NCBI GenBank assembly: GCA_015064665.1
Contig: SVRU01000020.1
Span: forward strand, 1 to 38,611
Length of the DNA: 38,611 bases
Source: Oscillospiraceae bacterium
GTDB lineage: Bacteria; Bacillota_A; Clostridia; Oscillospirales; CAG-272
Direction of reading: 5' to 3'
Shown: positions 1 to 7,071 of the stretch, piece by piece
Layout of the letters: the number at the start of each line of letters is the position of its first letter
Position numbering within the stretch: position 1 is the stretch's first letter
Translations under genes and position numbers: made by a program
The notes under the pieces: generated by a model
What the model was told of the DNA's origin: nothing
The model's database searches: none
What the model saw: only the letters and a program-made list of their open reading frames with translations

Positions 1-349
1 AAAAGAGCACGAGCAGCACCACGAGCACGGTGAGCATTGCTGCTGCGGCCACGACCACGAGGAACACGAGCATCATCACGAGCATGGCGAGCATTGCTGC
101 TGCGGCCACGACCACGAGAAACACGAGCATCATCACGAGCATGGCGAGCATTGCTGCTGCGGCCACGACCACGAAGAGCACGAGCATCATCACGAGCATG
201 GTGAGCATTGCTGTTGCGGCCACGACCACGAAGAGCACGAACATCACCACGAGCACGGTGAGCATTGTTGCTGCGGCCACGACCACGAAGAGCACCAACA
301 TCACCACGAGCACGGCGAGCATTGCAATTGCGGTCATCACAGTCATCAT
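1..349 (+). repeat. 57-bp tandem repeat encoding a 19-residue His/Cys/Glu unit
   Basis: Units begin at 32, 89, 146, 203, 260 and 317, exactly 57 bases apart. Partial copies lie at the left edge and at the degenerate last unit, where CCC becomes CNC. Copies differ mainly at synonymous positions (for example gag/gaa and cat/cac). The array lies wholly inside the coding frame of the CobW-type gene and preserves that frame, so copy-number change would lengthen the metal-binding region without breaking the gene. The array continues left of the window. Confidence 0.95.
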
Positions 350-628
350 GCCGACGAGGTATTTACAAGCTTTGGTGTTGAAACAACGAAAAAGTTCACC
401 CAAGACGCTATTCAATCAATTCTTGATTCCTTTGATGAGGATTCCGATTACGGAATGGTGCTTCGCGCAAAGGGAATAGTTGCCGGTGATGACGGTAAAT
501 GGATACACTTTGATTACGTCCCCGGTGAACCGGACGTAAGACTTGGTACGGCGGGCATAATAGGCAGACTTTGCGTAATCGGTTCAGGTCTTAACAATGA
601 TAAAATCAAGGAGCTTTTCGGAGTCTGA
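2..628 (+). CDS. CobW/G3E-type metallochaperone, C-terminal part, with His/Cys-rich repeats (5' end outside window)
   Basis: The frame beginning at base 2 is open from the window edge to TGA at 626-628. It encodes about five full and two partial copies of a 19-residue unit of the type GEHCCCGHDHEEHEHHHEH, followed by about 90 residues resembling the CobW C-terminal domain (RAKGIV, W-x-x-F-x-Y-V-P-G-E, GRLCVIGS, KIKELFGV). COG0523/G3E GTPases often carry a His-rich metal-binding stretch between the GTPase and the C-terminal domain. The missing upstream part should therefore hold the P-loop. The likely role is delivery or storage of zinc, nickel or cobalt in the cytoplasm. Its stop lies 11 bases before the next gene, which also has a P-loop, so the two are probably cotranscribed. 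The number of CCC motifs next to His runs is unusual. The in-frame reading is favoured over the Ala/Ser/Thr-rich +1 frame because only this frame continues into a recognisable domain. Confidence 0.8.
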   Translation, partial: KEHEQHHEHGEHCCCGHDHEEHEHHHEHGEHCCCGHDHEKHEHHHEHGEHCCCGHDHEEHEHHHEHGEHCCCGHDHEEHEHHHEHGEHCCCGHDHEEHQHHHEHGEHCNCGHHSHHADEVFTSFGVETTKKFTQDAIQSILDSFDEDSDYGMVLRAKGIVAGDDGKWIHFDYVPGEPDVRLGTAGIIGRLCVIGSGLNNDKIKELFGV

Positions 629-639
629 GGTTAAATTTA

Positions 640-1581
640 ATGGAAATAGCTGTATATCTTTTTACCGGATTTCTCGAAGCCGGAAAAACAAAATTTATCG
701 CAGAAACGATGCGCGATCCTAATTTCAACGATTCACGTCGCAAGTATCTTATAATAACTTGCGAAGAGGGCGAAGAGGAGATTGACCCGTCCGAAATTGC
801 CGAAAACGTTTCGCTCGCATCCTTTGATGACGTTCAGAAAATAACACCGGACAGGCTTTCCGCAATGCAGAAGCGGGCAGGGGCAGACATAGTTGTTGTC
901 GAGTATAACGGAATGTGGACGCTTGATAATTTCTATAACTCTCTCCCTGAAAACTGGATGGTATATCAAGAAATATTTATTGCTGATTCAAATACAATAC
1001 TTTCTTACAATGCAAATATGCGTCAACTTGTTGTTGATAAGCTAACAAGCTGTGAAATGGCGGTTTTCAACCGTGTCGGTGAATCTACCGATAAAATGGC
1101 TCTCCACAAGCTTGTTCGCGGGGTATCGAGAAAGGCGAATATATGCTATGAAGATACCACAGGTGAAATAGAATTTGATCAGATCGAAGACCCTCTTCCT
1201 TACGATATAAATTCGTCGGTTATAGAAATCAAGGACGAGGATTTTGCAATATTCTACCGTGATATGACAGAGGACTATTCAAAATATGACGGCAAAACTA
1301 TTCGTTTTAAAGGAATCGTGGCACTTGACAAGAGCCTGCCTAACGGACATTTTGCGATAGGCAGGCATATAATGACATGCTGTGAAGCTGATATCGCTTA
1401 CAGAGGCGTGGTTGCAAAGGGAATGGGAGCACTCAAGCTTTCAACTCGTGATTGGATTACCGTTGAGGGTAAGCTTTCCGAGGAATATTCAAAGCTTTAC
1501 AGAAGCAAGGGCCCTGTTCTTGAGGTGAAAAAAATTCAGAGAGCAGAGAAGCCGGTGCAGGAAGTAGCAACTTTTTATTGA
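640..1581 (+). CDS. P-loop (CobW-like) protein with DUF1980-like C-terminal domain
   Basis: A 313-residue protein. The N-terminus carries a Walker A motif GFLEAGKT (residues 10-17), then ITCEEGEEE near residue 40 and an NR-type motif near residue 144 in place of a canonical NKxD, as in divergent G3E GTPases. The C-terminal third (about 215-305) has DGKTIRFKGIV, then F-A-I-G-R-H-I-M-T-C-C-x-A-D, resembling the C-terminal domain of the YcgQ/TIGR03943 (DUF1980) family. In that family the domain sits in partners of predicted permeases. A GAGG ribosome site precedes the ATG. It follows the His/Cys-rich CobW gene by 11 bases. I infer a metal-linked GTPase or ATPase. The fusion itself is seen; the metal and partner are not known. 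Confidence 0.75.
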   Translation: MEIAVYLFTGFLEAGKTKFIAETMRDPNFNDSRRKYLIITCEEGEEEIDPSEIAENVSLASFDDVQKITPDRLSAMQKRAGADIVVVEYNGMWTLDNFYNSLPENWMVYQEIFIADSNTILSYNANMRQLVVDKLTSCEMAVFNRVGESTDKMALHKLVRGVSRKANICYEDTTGEIEFDQIEDPLPYDINSSVIEIKDEDFAIFYRDMTEDYSKYDGKTIRFKGIVALDKSLPNGHFAIGRHIMTCCEADIAYRGVVAKGMGALKLSTRDWITVEGKLSEEYSKLYRSKGPVLEVKKIQRAEKPVQEVATFY

Positions 1582-1619
1582 TTATTCACTCTTGATTAAA
1601 TGACGAAAGGCATGAACCT

Positions 1620-2459
1620 ATGAAAAAAGTGGAAAACAAATTTCCGTTTTCTATGTATACCGCAAACGGAGAGGGGCGCATAATAAACGCTCATACAAAC
1701 GAATCCTCGATGGAAATTATTGAGATTCTCCGTGGTGAGGTGCATATACAGATAGGAATCGAAAGTGTTGAAGCGTCTGCCGGGGATTTTATATATATTC
1801 CACCGACACTTGTTTTTCGCGCTGATGCAATATCTGAAAACGCTTCATTGCGCGGGATGGTTTTTGATGCCTCAATTCTGGAAGCTAATATGGAGAACTT
1901 TGATGCTGAAGTTTTCTATATGTTCCATCTCCAGTCTAGGAACAAAGCCAATCATTTTGTAGTTGGTCATCCGGTATATAATATCCTTGCTAAGTATATG
2001 CAGGAATCGTATGATGAGTATGCCGCAAAGGACGTCTGCTATAAATTGCCTATACGAGCTAATATATATCTTATGATGACAGCACTTTTGCGTTACTATT
2101 GCGGCTCAAAGGATGAGTCTGACAGAATGATATACCATAACGTTTTAAGGCTTCGTCCCGTAATGGAATACATAGCAGAGCATTACTGTGAGAAGATATA
2201 TATAGAAAAGCTTTCTGAGATGATAACCGTATCACCGGATTATTTTACAAAAATGTTTAAGGATTCCATCGGCAAAACTCCCATCGAATATATAAACGGC
2301 TTAAGAGTAAACGAAGCTATGCGCCGTCTTGCAGAAAACGAGGATTCTATGGCGGAAATTGCTGATGCAATAGGCTTTTGCAATCCGAATTATTTCCACA
2401 AAATTTTCAAGCAGTATATGGATACAAGTCCTCTTGCGTACAGAAAAAGCACGAGATAA
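1620..2459 (+). CDS. AraC-family transcriptional regulator with cupin sensor domain
   Basis: A 279-residue protein. Residues about 20-85 form a cupin-like barrel (GEGRIINAHTNESSMEIIEI, then a GDFIYIPP turn). Residues about 180-279 form the paired helix-turn-helix domain of AraC/XylS regulators (IYIEKLSEMITVSPDYFTKM, then TPIEYINGLRVNEAMRRL, MAEIADAIGF, NPNYFHKIFKQYM). An AAAGG ribosome site sits upstream of the ATG. It lies 38 bases after the P-loop gene on the same strand and is followed by a strong hairpin. AraC proteins with N-terminal cupins usually sense small molecules, often sugars. There is no sugar gene beside it. The DUF4838 array 19 kb away is a conceivable target, but nothing in the sequence links them. 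Confidence 0.9.
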   Translation: MKKVENKFPFSMYTANGEGRIINAHTNESSMEIIEILRGEVHIQIGIESVEASAGDFIYIPPTLVFRADAISENASLRGMVFDASILEANMENFDAEVFYMFHLQSRNKANHFVVGHPVYNILAKYMQESYDEYAAKDVCYKLPIRANIYLMMTALLRYYCGSKDESDRMIYHNVLRLRPVMEYIAEHYCEKIYIEKLSEMITVSPDYFTKMFKDSIGKTPIEYINGLRVNEAMRRLAENEDSMAEIADAIGFCNPNYFHKIFKQYMDTSPLAYRKSTR

Positions 2460-2477
2460 AATTAAATTGATTTTATG

Positions 2478-2531
2478 AAAAAACAGGCCGAGCCGGAAGC
2501 TTCAATAAGCAACCGATTCAGCCTGTTTTTT
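2478..2531. terminator. Bidirectional rho-independent terminator between the araC-type gene and clpX
   Basis: A perfect 11-bp stem (2478-2488 with 2521-2531), A-rich on the left arm and ending in a T-run on the right, encloses a 32-base loop. It lies between two convergent genes and gives a T-tract on both strands. Confidence 0.85.
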
Positions 2532-2543
2532 GTTAAATAAAAA

Positions 2544-3845
2544 TTAGTTTACCTGCTTTTTAATTATTTTTAAATCTTCTTCGCCCTTAACGAATCCTTC
2601 TGTAATGATGACTTTTTCCACGTCTGTACGTGAGGGAAGCTCATACATCGGTTTGAGCATTATTCCCTCAAGAATAGAGCGCAAACCTCTTGCACCTGTG
2701 TTTCTCTCGACTGCAAGATGTGCTATTGCTTCGAATGCTGCATCCTCAAATTCAAGAGTGATTCCGTCCATTTCAAGAAGCTTTTGATACTGCTTGTAAA
2801 GGGCGTTTTTGGGCTCTTTGATTATTCTGACAAGCGCGGCTTCGTCAAGATTATCGAGCGCAACTATTACGGGAAGTCTGCCGACGAGCTCGGGAATGAT
2901 TCCGTATTTGACTACGTCGTGAGCAATAACGTCCTTGTATACGCCTTTTGCAACCTTTTCCTTTGAGGTTTGTTTCTCTGTTGAGAATCCGATTTGCTGT
3001 GACCCTTTGCGTTGTTCGATTATTGATTCGATGCCGTCAAATGCACCGCCGCAAATAAAGAGTATGTTTTTAGTGTTGATTTGAATAAATTCCTGATTAG
3101 GATGCTTTCTTCCGCCCTGTGGAGGAACATTTGCCGTTGTACCCTCAAGTATTTTCAAAAGTGCTTGCTGAACACCTTCGCCAGAAACGTCACGGGTTAT
3201 CGAACGGTTCTCGCCCTTGCGTGAAATTTTATCAATTTCATCAATATATATTATACCGTGCTCAGCGCGCTCAACGTCGTAGTCTGCCGCTTGAATGAGC
3301 CTTAAAAGAATATTTTCAACGTCCTCGCCTACGTATCCAGCCTCTGTAAGAGTTGTGGCATCTGCAATAGCGAACGGAACCTTAAAGCTTTTTGCGAGGG
3401 TTTGTGCAATATATGTTTTTCCGACACCGGTAGGTCCGAGCAAAAGAACGTTGGATTTCTGAAGTTCAATCTCTTCTATCTCCTGTGTCTGTTGCTGCTT
3501 CTTTTTTGACTTTCTGCCTTTTTGAGCCTTTTCCAGAGTAAGAATTCTTTTATAATGATTATATACAGCAACAGCAAGTGCAAGCTTTGCGTTATCTTGA
3601 CCGATAACGTATTCGTCAAGCATTGCTTTTATATCTGTGGGGCGGGGAAGGGTTTCAAAAGTCAGTTCTTCACCGATTTGCGTTCCCTCAGTAAAATTTT
3701 CGTCGATAAACTCTGCGCATATGTTGATACACACGTCGCAAATATAGCATCTGCCGTTTTGCGATGGGAAAAGTATCGCAACCTCCTCTTCGCTTTTTCC
3801 GCAAAAGGCGCAGCGGCGCAAAGTTCTGTTTTCAGAATCTGCCAT
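2544..3845 (-). CDS. clpX: ATP-dependent Clp protease ATP-binding subunit ClpX
   Basis: A 433-residue AAA+ unfoldase that recognises tagged proteins, unfolds them and threads them into ClpP. Seen in order: an N-terminal C4 zinc-binding domain (Cys12, Cys15, Cys36, Cys39), Walker A GPTGVGKT (137-144), pore loop GYVG (170-173), Walker B IIYIDE (198-203), the RKH loop (246-248) and the IGF loop that docks on ClpP (285-287). The length is normal for the family. It begins 3 bases after the clpP stop on the same strand, so the two are almost certainly translated from one message. No key residue is missing. Confidence 0.98.
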   Translation of the reverse strand: MADSENRTLRRCAFCGKSEEEVAILFPSQNGRCYICDVCINICAEFIDENFTEGTQIGEELTFETLPRPTDIKAMLDEYVIGQDNAKLALAVAVYNHYKRILTLEKAQKGRKSKKKQQQTQEIEEIELQKSNVLLLGPTGVGKTYIAQTLAKSFKVPFAIADATTLTEAGYVGEDVENILLRLIQAADYDVERAEHGIIYIDEIDKISRKGENRSITRDVSGEGVQQALLKILEGTTANVPPQGGRKHPNQEFIQINTKNILFICGGAFDGIESIIEQRKGSQQIGFSTEKQTSKEKVAKGVYKDVIAHDVVKYGIIPELVGRLPVIVALDNLDEAALVRIIKEPKNALYKQYQKLLEMDGITLEFEDAAFEAIAHLAVERNTGARGLRSILEGIMLKPMYELPSRTDVEKVIITEGFVKGEEDLKIIKKQVN

Positions 3846-3848
3846 ATA

Positions 3849-4436
3849 TTAAATTTCCTTTTTTGTTATTACCTTATCGATAAGACCGTAGCTCTGAGCT
3901 TCTGCGGCGCTCATAAAATTATCGCGTTCGGTATCCTTTTCAATGGTTTTAAGGGGTTTGCCCGTCTGCTCGGAAAGAATCTTGTTGAGCTTGTCGCGTA
4001 TTTTGAGAATGTGATCGGCATGTATCTTTATATCGGATGCCTGACCCTGCATTCCGCCAAGCGGCTGATGAATCATTATTTCGGAGTTTGGAAGAGCAAA
4101 TCTCTTTCCTTTTGCACCGCTTGAGAGAAGGAATGCGCCCATAGACGCCGCCATGCCTATACATATCGTGGAAACGTCGCACTTAATATAATTCATGGTG
4201 TCGTATATTGACATACCTGCTGAAATAGATCCGCCGGGACTGTTAATGTAGAAATAGATATCCTTGTCGGGATCCTGCGCCTCAAGATAAAGCATCTGCG
4301 CAACTACGAGTGAAGCCGTTGTGTCGTTTACCTCGTCTGCAAGAAAAATAATTCTGTCATTTAAAAGTCTTGAATAAATGTCATAGGAACGCTCGCCGCG
4401 CGAGGTCTGTTCCACGACCATAGGAACAAGTGCCAT
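3849..4436 (-). CDS. clpP: ATP-dependent Clp protease proteolytic subunit ClpP
   Basis: A 195-residue serine peptidase that forms the double heptameric chamber used by ClpX. The catalytic triad is complete at Ser98 (GMAASMGAF), His123 ([10 protein letters not shown]) and Asp172. I take the ATG at 4434-4436 as the start because AAGGAG lies 7 bases upstream and the protein then begins like other ClpP ([11 protein letters not shown]). The open frame extends to 4520, but that extension crosses the hairpin that ends the tig message. It lies between tig and clpX in the usual tig-clpP-clpX order. Confidence 0.97.
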   Translation of the reverse strand: MALVPMVVEQTSRGERSYDIYSRLLNDRIIFLADEVNDTTASLVVAQMLYLEAQDPDKDIYFYINSPGGSISAGMSIYDTMNYIKCDVSTICIGMAASMGAFLLSSGAKGKRFALPNSEIMIHQPLGGMQGQASDIKIHADHILKIRDKLNKILSEQTGKPLKTIEKDTERDNFMSAAEAQSYGLIDKVITKKEI

Positions 4437-4472
4437 AATTTTCTCCTTATTTGACAAATTGTGAGTTTTTTT

Positions 4473-4515
4473 AAAAAGGCCGACAGTCAAAAGGCATTGT
4501 TTTGACCGTCGGCTT
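4473..4515 (-). terminator. Rho-independent terminator or attenuator between tig and clpP
   Basis: Bases 4479-4492 pair with 4500-4513 as a 14-position stem with one A/C mismatch (4485/4507) and a 7-base loop. Read on the minus strand, the stem is followed by a T-run at 4473-4477. It lies downstream of tig and upstream of clpP, so it could end or reduce readthrough from tig into clpPX. I see no strong separate clpP promoter in the short space after it. Confidence 0.75.
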
Positions 4516-4560
4516 AGCAAGAGTTCGGATTATTACTCTACACTAAGAGTGAATAATCAA

Positions 4561-5880
4561 TTATGCCTCTTCTTTTGTTTCTTCTGTTGTTTTCTTTTTG
4601 CGAGAGCTCTTAACTACGGCATTCTCCTTGACAAGATCCATAGCGTGAGCTACGAGAAGGTCAGCCTTTATATCTTCAGCGGCAACCATATTCTTAACCT
4701 GCTCTTCGGGAACGTTGTAAGCTTCAGCGATTCTCTTGTATTCTGCGTCAACCTCTTCGTCAGAAACCGAGAGATTTTCAAGCGAAGCAATTTTTTCAAG
4801 AGCAAGTCTGATTTTAACCTGCTTTTCAGCCTGAGGTCTCATCTGTTCGCGGAGCGCTTCAAGAGTAAGACCGGTGTACTTGAAGTAGGTGTTAAGGTCA
4901 AGACCGCTTTGGCGAAGTCTGGTGTCGTAATCGCGAACAAAGTTTTCTGTTTCTGCTTCAAACATAGGTTCGGGAATGTCGGCAACAACCTTTTCCATAA
5001 GAGCCTCTGCAAGAGCATTTTCAAACTCGCCCTGAGCCTTATCTTCGTTTCTCTTCTTCATTTTAGCCTTTATGTCGGCCTTATATTCATCAAGCGTGTC
5101 AAATTCGGAAACGTCCTTTGCAAATTCATCGTCTGCTTCGGGAAGCTCCTCAAACTTTATTGCATTGATCTTTGTCTTGAAAACAGCAGCCTTTCCTGCA
5201 AGCTCTTTTGCATGGTAATCCTCGGGGAAGGTTACGTTAACGTCAAATTCCTCGCCTACAGATTTGCCTGCTACCTGATCTTCAAAGCCGGGAATAAATG
5301 AACCCGAACCGAGCTTAAGGTCGTGCCCCTCGCCCTTTCCGCCGTCAAATGCAACTCCGTCAACAGTTCCTTCGTAATCAATGTTGCAAATGTCGCCCGT
5401 CTTAGCGGCTCTGTCGGTAACCTCAATTGTTCTTGCGTTTCTTTCGCGAACGCGGTCAAGCTCTGCTGTAACGTCAGCTTCGGTGACTCTGGCTACCTTC
5501 TTTTCAGCCTCGATGCCCTTGTAACCCTCAATAGAAACCTCGGGCTTTACAAAGCCCTCTGCCTTAAGAACAATATCTCCGTCGCTTGAAACGAGGTCGA
5601 ATTTGGGTGAACCGACGATCTCAAGACCGGATTCCTTAACAGCTGCTTCAAATGCCTCGGGAATGCATGCGTTTATAGCATCTTCAAAGAAGATACCCTT
5701 GCCGTACATTTTTTCGATGATTGCTTTGGGCGCTTTTCCTTTTCTGAAGCCGGGAACGTTGATTGACTTTACGTTCTTCTTATATGCTTCGTATTCTGCT
5801 TTGTCATAAGCTTCCTTGCTTATAGAGAATTCCATAACAAAACCGGACTTCTCGGTAAGCTCCTTTTTAATAAGGCTCAT
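4561..5880 (-). CDS. tig: Trigger factor, ribosome-associated chaperone and peptidyl-prolyl isomerase
   Basis: A 439-residue protein that binds the ribosome exit tunnel and shields nascent chains. The ribosome-binding signature GFRKGKAP lies at 44-51. The FKBP-type domain occupies about 155-245 (DICNIDYEGTVDGVAFDGG, then F-I-P-G-F-E-D-Q-V-A-G). The rest is the helical C-terminal chaperone domain, with a Lys/Glu-rich tail. GGAGG precedes the ATG, and a near-consensus sigma-A promoter lies 59-87 bases upstream. It is the first gene of the tig-clpP-clpX block. Confidence 0.97.
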   Translation of the reverse strand: MSLIKKELTEKSGFVMEFSISKEAYDKAEYEAYKKNVKSINVPGFRKGKAPKAIIEKMYGKGIFFEDAINACIPEAFEAAVKESGLEIVGSPKFDLVSSDGDIVLKAEGFVKPEVSIEGYKGIEAEKKVARVTEADVTAELDRVRERNARTIEVTDRAAKTGDICNIDYEGTVDGVAFDGGKGEGHDLKLGSGSFIPGFEDQVAGKSVGEEFDVNVTFPEDYHAKELAGKAAVFKTKINAIKFEELPEADDEFAKDVSEFDTLDEYKADIKAKMKKRNEDKAQGEFENALAEALMEKVVADIPEPMFEAETENFVRDYDTRLRQSGLDLNTYFKYTGLTLEALREQMRPQAEKQVKIRLALEKIASLENLSVSDEEVDAEYKRIAEAYNVPEEQVKNMVAAEDIKADLLVAHAMDLVKENAVVKSSRKKKTTEETKEEA

Positions 5881-5938
5881 TGTTTTTCCTCCGAAAAATA
5901 TATGATAAATTTAAATTAAAAACAAAAGTAACCACATT

Positions 5939-5967
5939 ATTTTACAATAATAATTCGGGTTTGTCAA
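5939..5967 (-). promoter_or_regulatory. Sigma-A type promoter for tig
   Basis: On the minus strand TTGACA (5967-5962) is separated by exactly 17 bases from TAAAAT (5944-5939). The predicted transcript begins near 5932, giving a leader of about 50 bases before the tig ATG. Confidence 0.8.
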
Positions 5968-5984
5968 GATATTTTACGATTATT

Positions 5985-6716
5985 TTATTCCTTGCGGATG
6001 ATTTGGGGAATAAAATCGATATAATCGGCTGATACAAGGCTCATTTTGATGCCTTTGTGAGTGAAACTCGGTTCAACCGTATAGTTTCCGTGAATGTGTC
6101 CGTAATAAACTCTCCCGATTCCGTATTCGAGCAACAGGTTGATGATTGATTCGGATTCCTTGCCGCACCAGAAGGGAGGAAAGTGCATAAAAACGACGAT
6201 CTCTTTGTCCGGCGATTGCGTTTTGATTTTCAGAGCTTCGGAAAGACTTGTTTTGAGTCTTTGCGTTTCTCGGTTCGTCAGTTTATCGAAATCCGTATTG
6301 GTCGGCGCGTTTGCTGCATCCTCGTCGTAATACCAACCGCGAGTTCCGGCAATAATAAAATTTTCTGTTTCGTAGGCGTTGTTGAAAAGAAATGATATCG
6401 TTTTTATCTGATTTTTTTCGAAAAATTCGAGGTGCTTTTTCATCGTGCACCACCAAAAATCGTGGTTGCCTTTGCCGAGAATTTTTTTGCCCGGGAGCGA
6501 GTCTAAAAAAATCAAATCGGATTTGGCCTCATCGAGTGTCAGAGCCCAGGAAATATCTCCCGGTATTATTACCGTATCCGAATCGTCAACCAGTTTCAGC
6601 CAGTTGGATTTTAGCTTTTCCGTATATCCCGTCCAACGACGACCGAAAATCTCCATGGATTTATCGGTTGAATCGAGCGTTGACAGGTGCAGATCGGAAA
6701 TAACGAAAATTGACAT
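5985..6716 (-). CDS. Calcineurin-like metallophosphoesterase (COG1768-like)
   Basis: A 243-residue protein with all the metallophosphoesterase blocks in order: SDLHLS (about 7-12), PGDISWAL (about 52-59), GKGNHDFWW (about 81-89), MHFPPFW and YYGHIHG near residue 210. These ligands bind two metal ions for phosphoester hydrolysis. It has no signal peptide, so it is cytoplasmic. GGAG precedes the ATG. The GNHDFWW block is typical of the small Firmicutes phosphohydrolase group, whose substrate is not settled. It reads toward the tig promoter, with no convincing terminator between. Confidence 0.88.
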   Translation of the reverse strand: MSIFVISDLHLSTLDSTDKSMEIFGRRWTGYTEKLKSNWLKLVDDSDTVIIPGDISWALTLDEAKSDLIFLDSLPGKKILGKGNHDFWWCTMKKHLEFFEKNQIKTISFLFNNAYETENFIIAGTRGWYYDEDAANAPTNTDFDKLTNRETQRLKTSLSEALKIKTQSPDKEIVVFMHFPPFWCGKESESIINLLLEYGIGRVYYGHIHGNYTVEPSFTHKGIKMSLVSADYIDFIPQIIRKE

Positions 6717-6765
6717 ATTATTTTCTCCGATGTGTATAAAAAAAGTGTAACTGCAAAAAATACTT

Positions 6766-6783
6766 AAGCAAGCGAGATTGCTT
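6766..6783. promoter_or_regulatory. Inverted repeat in the divergent spacer between the phosphoesterase and DUF1540 genes
   Basis: AAGCAA and TTGCTT are separated by 6 bases, a perfect 6-6-6 palindrome in the 157-base divergent region. It could be an operator or a chance palindrome. I find no convincing promoter pair beside it. Confidence 0.25.
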
Positions 6784-6873
6784 CCAGTCGATATGATTTG
6801 TGTTGCGATCGGCTTGTGAAAAAAGAAAGACGGTAAAGCTGAAATTAAAGTTTTTGCCGAGGTTGGAGTAAAG

Positions 6874-7071
6874 ATGGAAGAGAAGAAGTATCAAACAGAG
6901 AATAAGTGCGATTCATCCAAGCCTATCAAGGGTATCATGTGCGACGTACAGAATTGCGCTTATCACAACGGAAAGAGCGAGTGCTGCGCAGGTTGTATAT
7001 CGGTCGGTCCCAGCAGCGCGCAAAGCTCGTCGGGAACCGCTTGCGTAACCTTTAAACCCAAAGCTTATTAA
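6874..7071 (+). CDS. DUF1540 domain-containing small protein
   Basis: A 65-residue protein. The core from residue 19 on (IKGIMCDVQNCAYHNG, then CCAGCISVG and ACVTFKPK) matches the DUF1540 pattern of spaced cysteines ending in C-x-T-F. The cysteines suggest a small metal-binding module. The family is common in spore-forming Clostridia, and its function is unknown. GGAG precedes the ATG. The TAA overlaps the stop codon of the convergent threonine synthase gene. Confidence 0.85.
   Translation: MEEKKYQTENKCDSSKPIKGIMCDVQNCAYHNGKSECCAGCISVGPSSAQSSSGTACVTFKPKAY

Noticed and set aside
1..349. The regular 57-bp repeat as a CRISPR array
   Set aside because: There are no unique spacers. The whole 57-bp period is repeated and is coding.
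30..479. An Ala/Ser/Thr-rich frame with repeated MASIAAAATTT-type units
   Set aside because: It is the +1 shadow of the His/Cys repeat. The frame beginning at base 2 continues into a CobW C-terminal domain, while this one ends without any known domain.
5982..6016. A 10-bp inverted repeat over the stop of the phosphoesterase gene as a terminator
   Set aside because: The stem is entirely A/T-rich apart from two G-C pairs and is not followed by a T-run on the minus strand.
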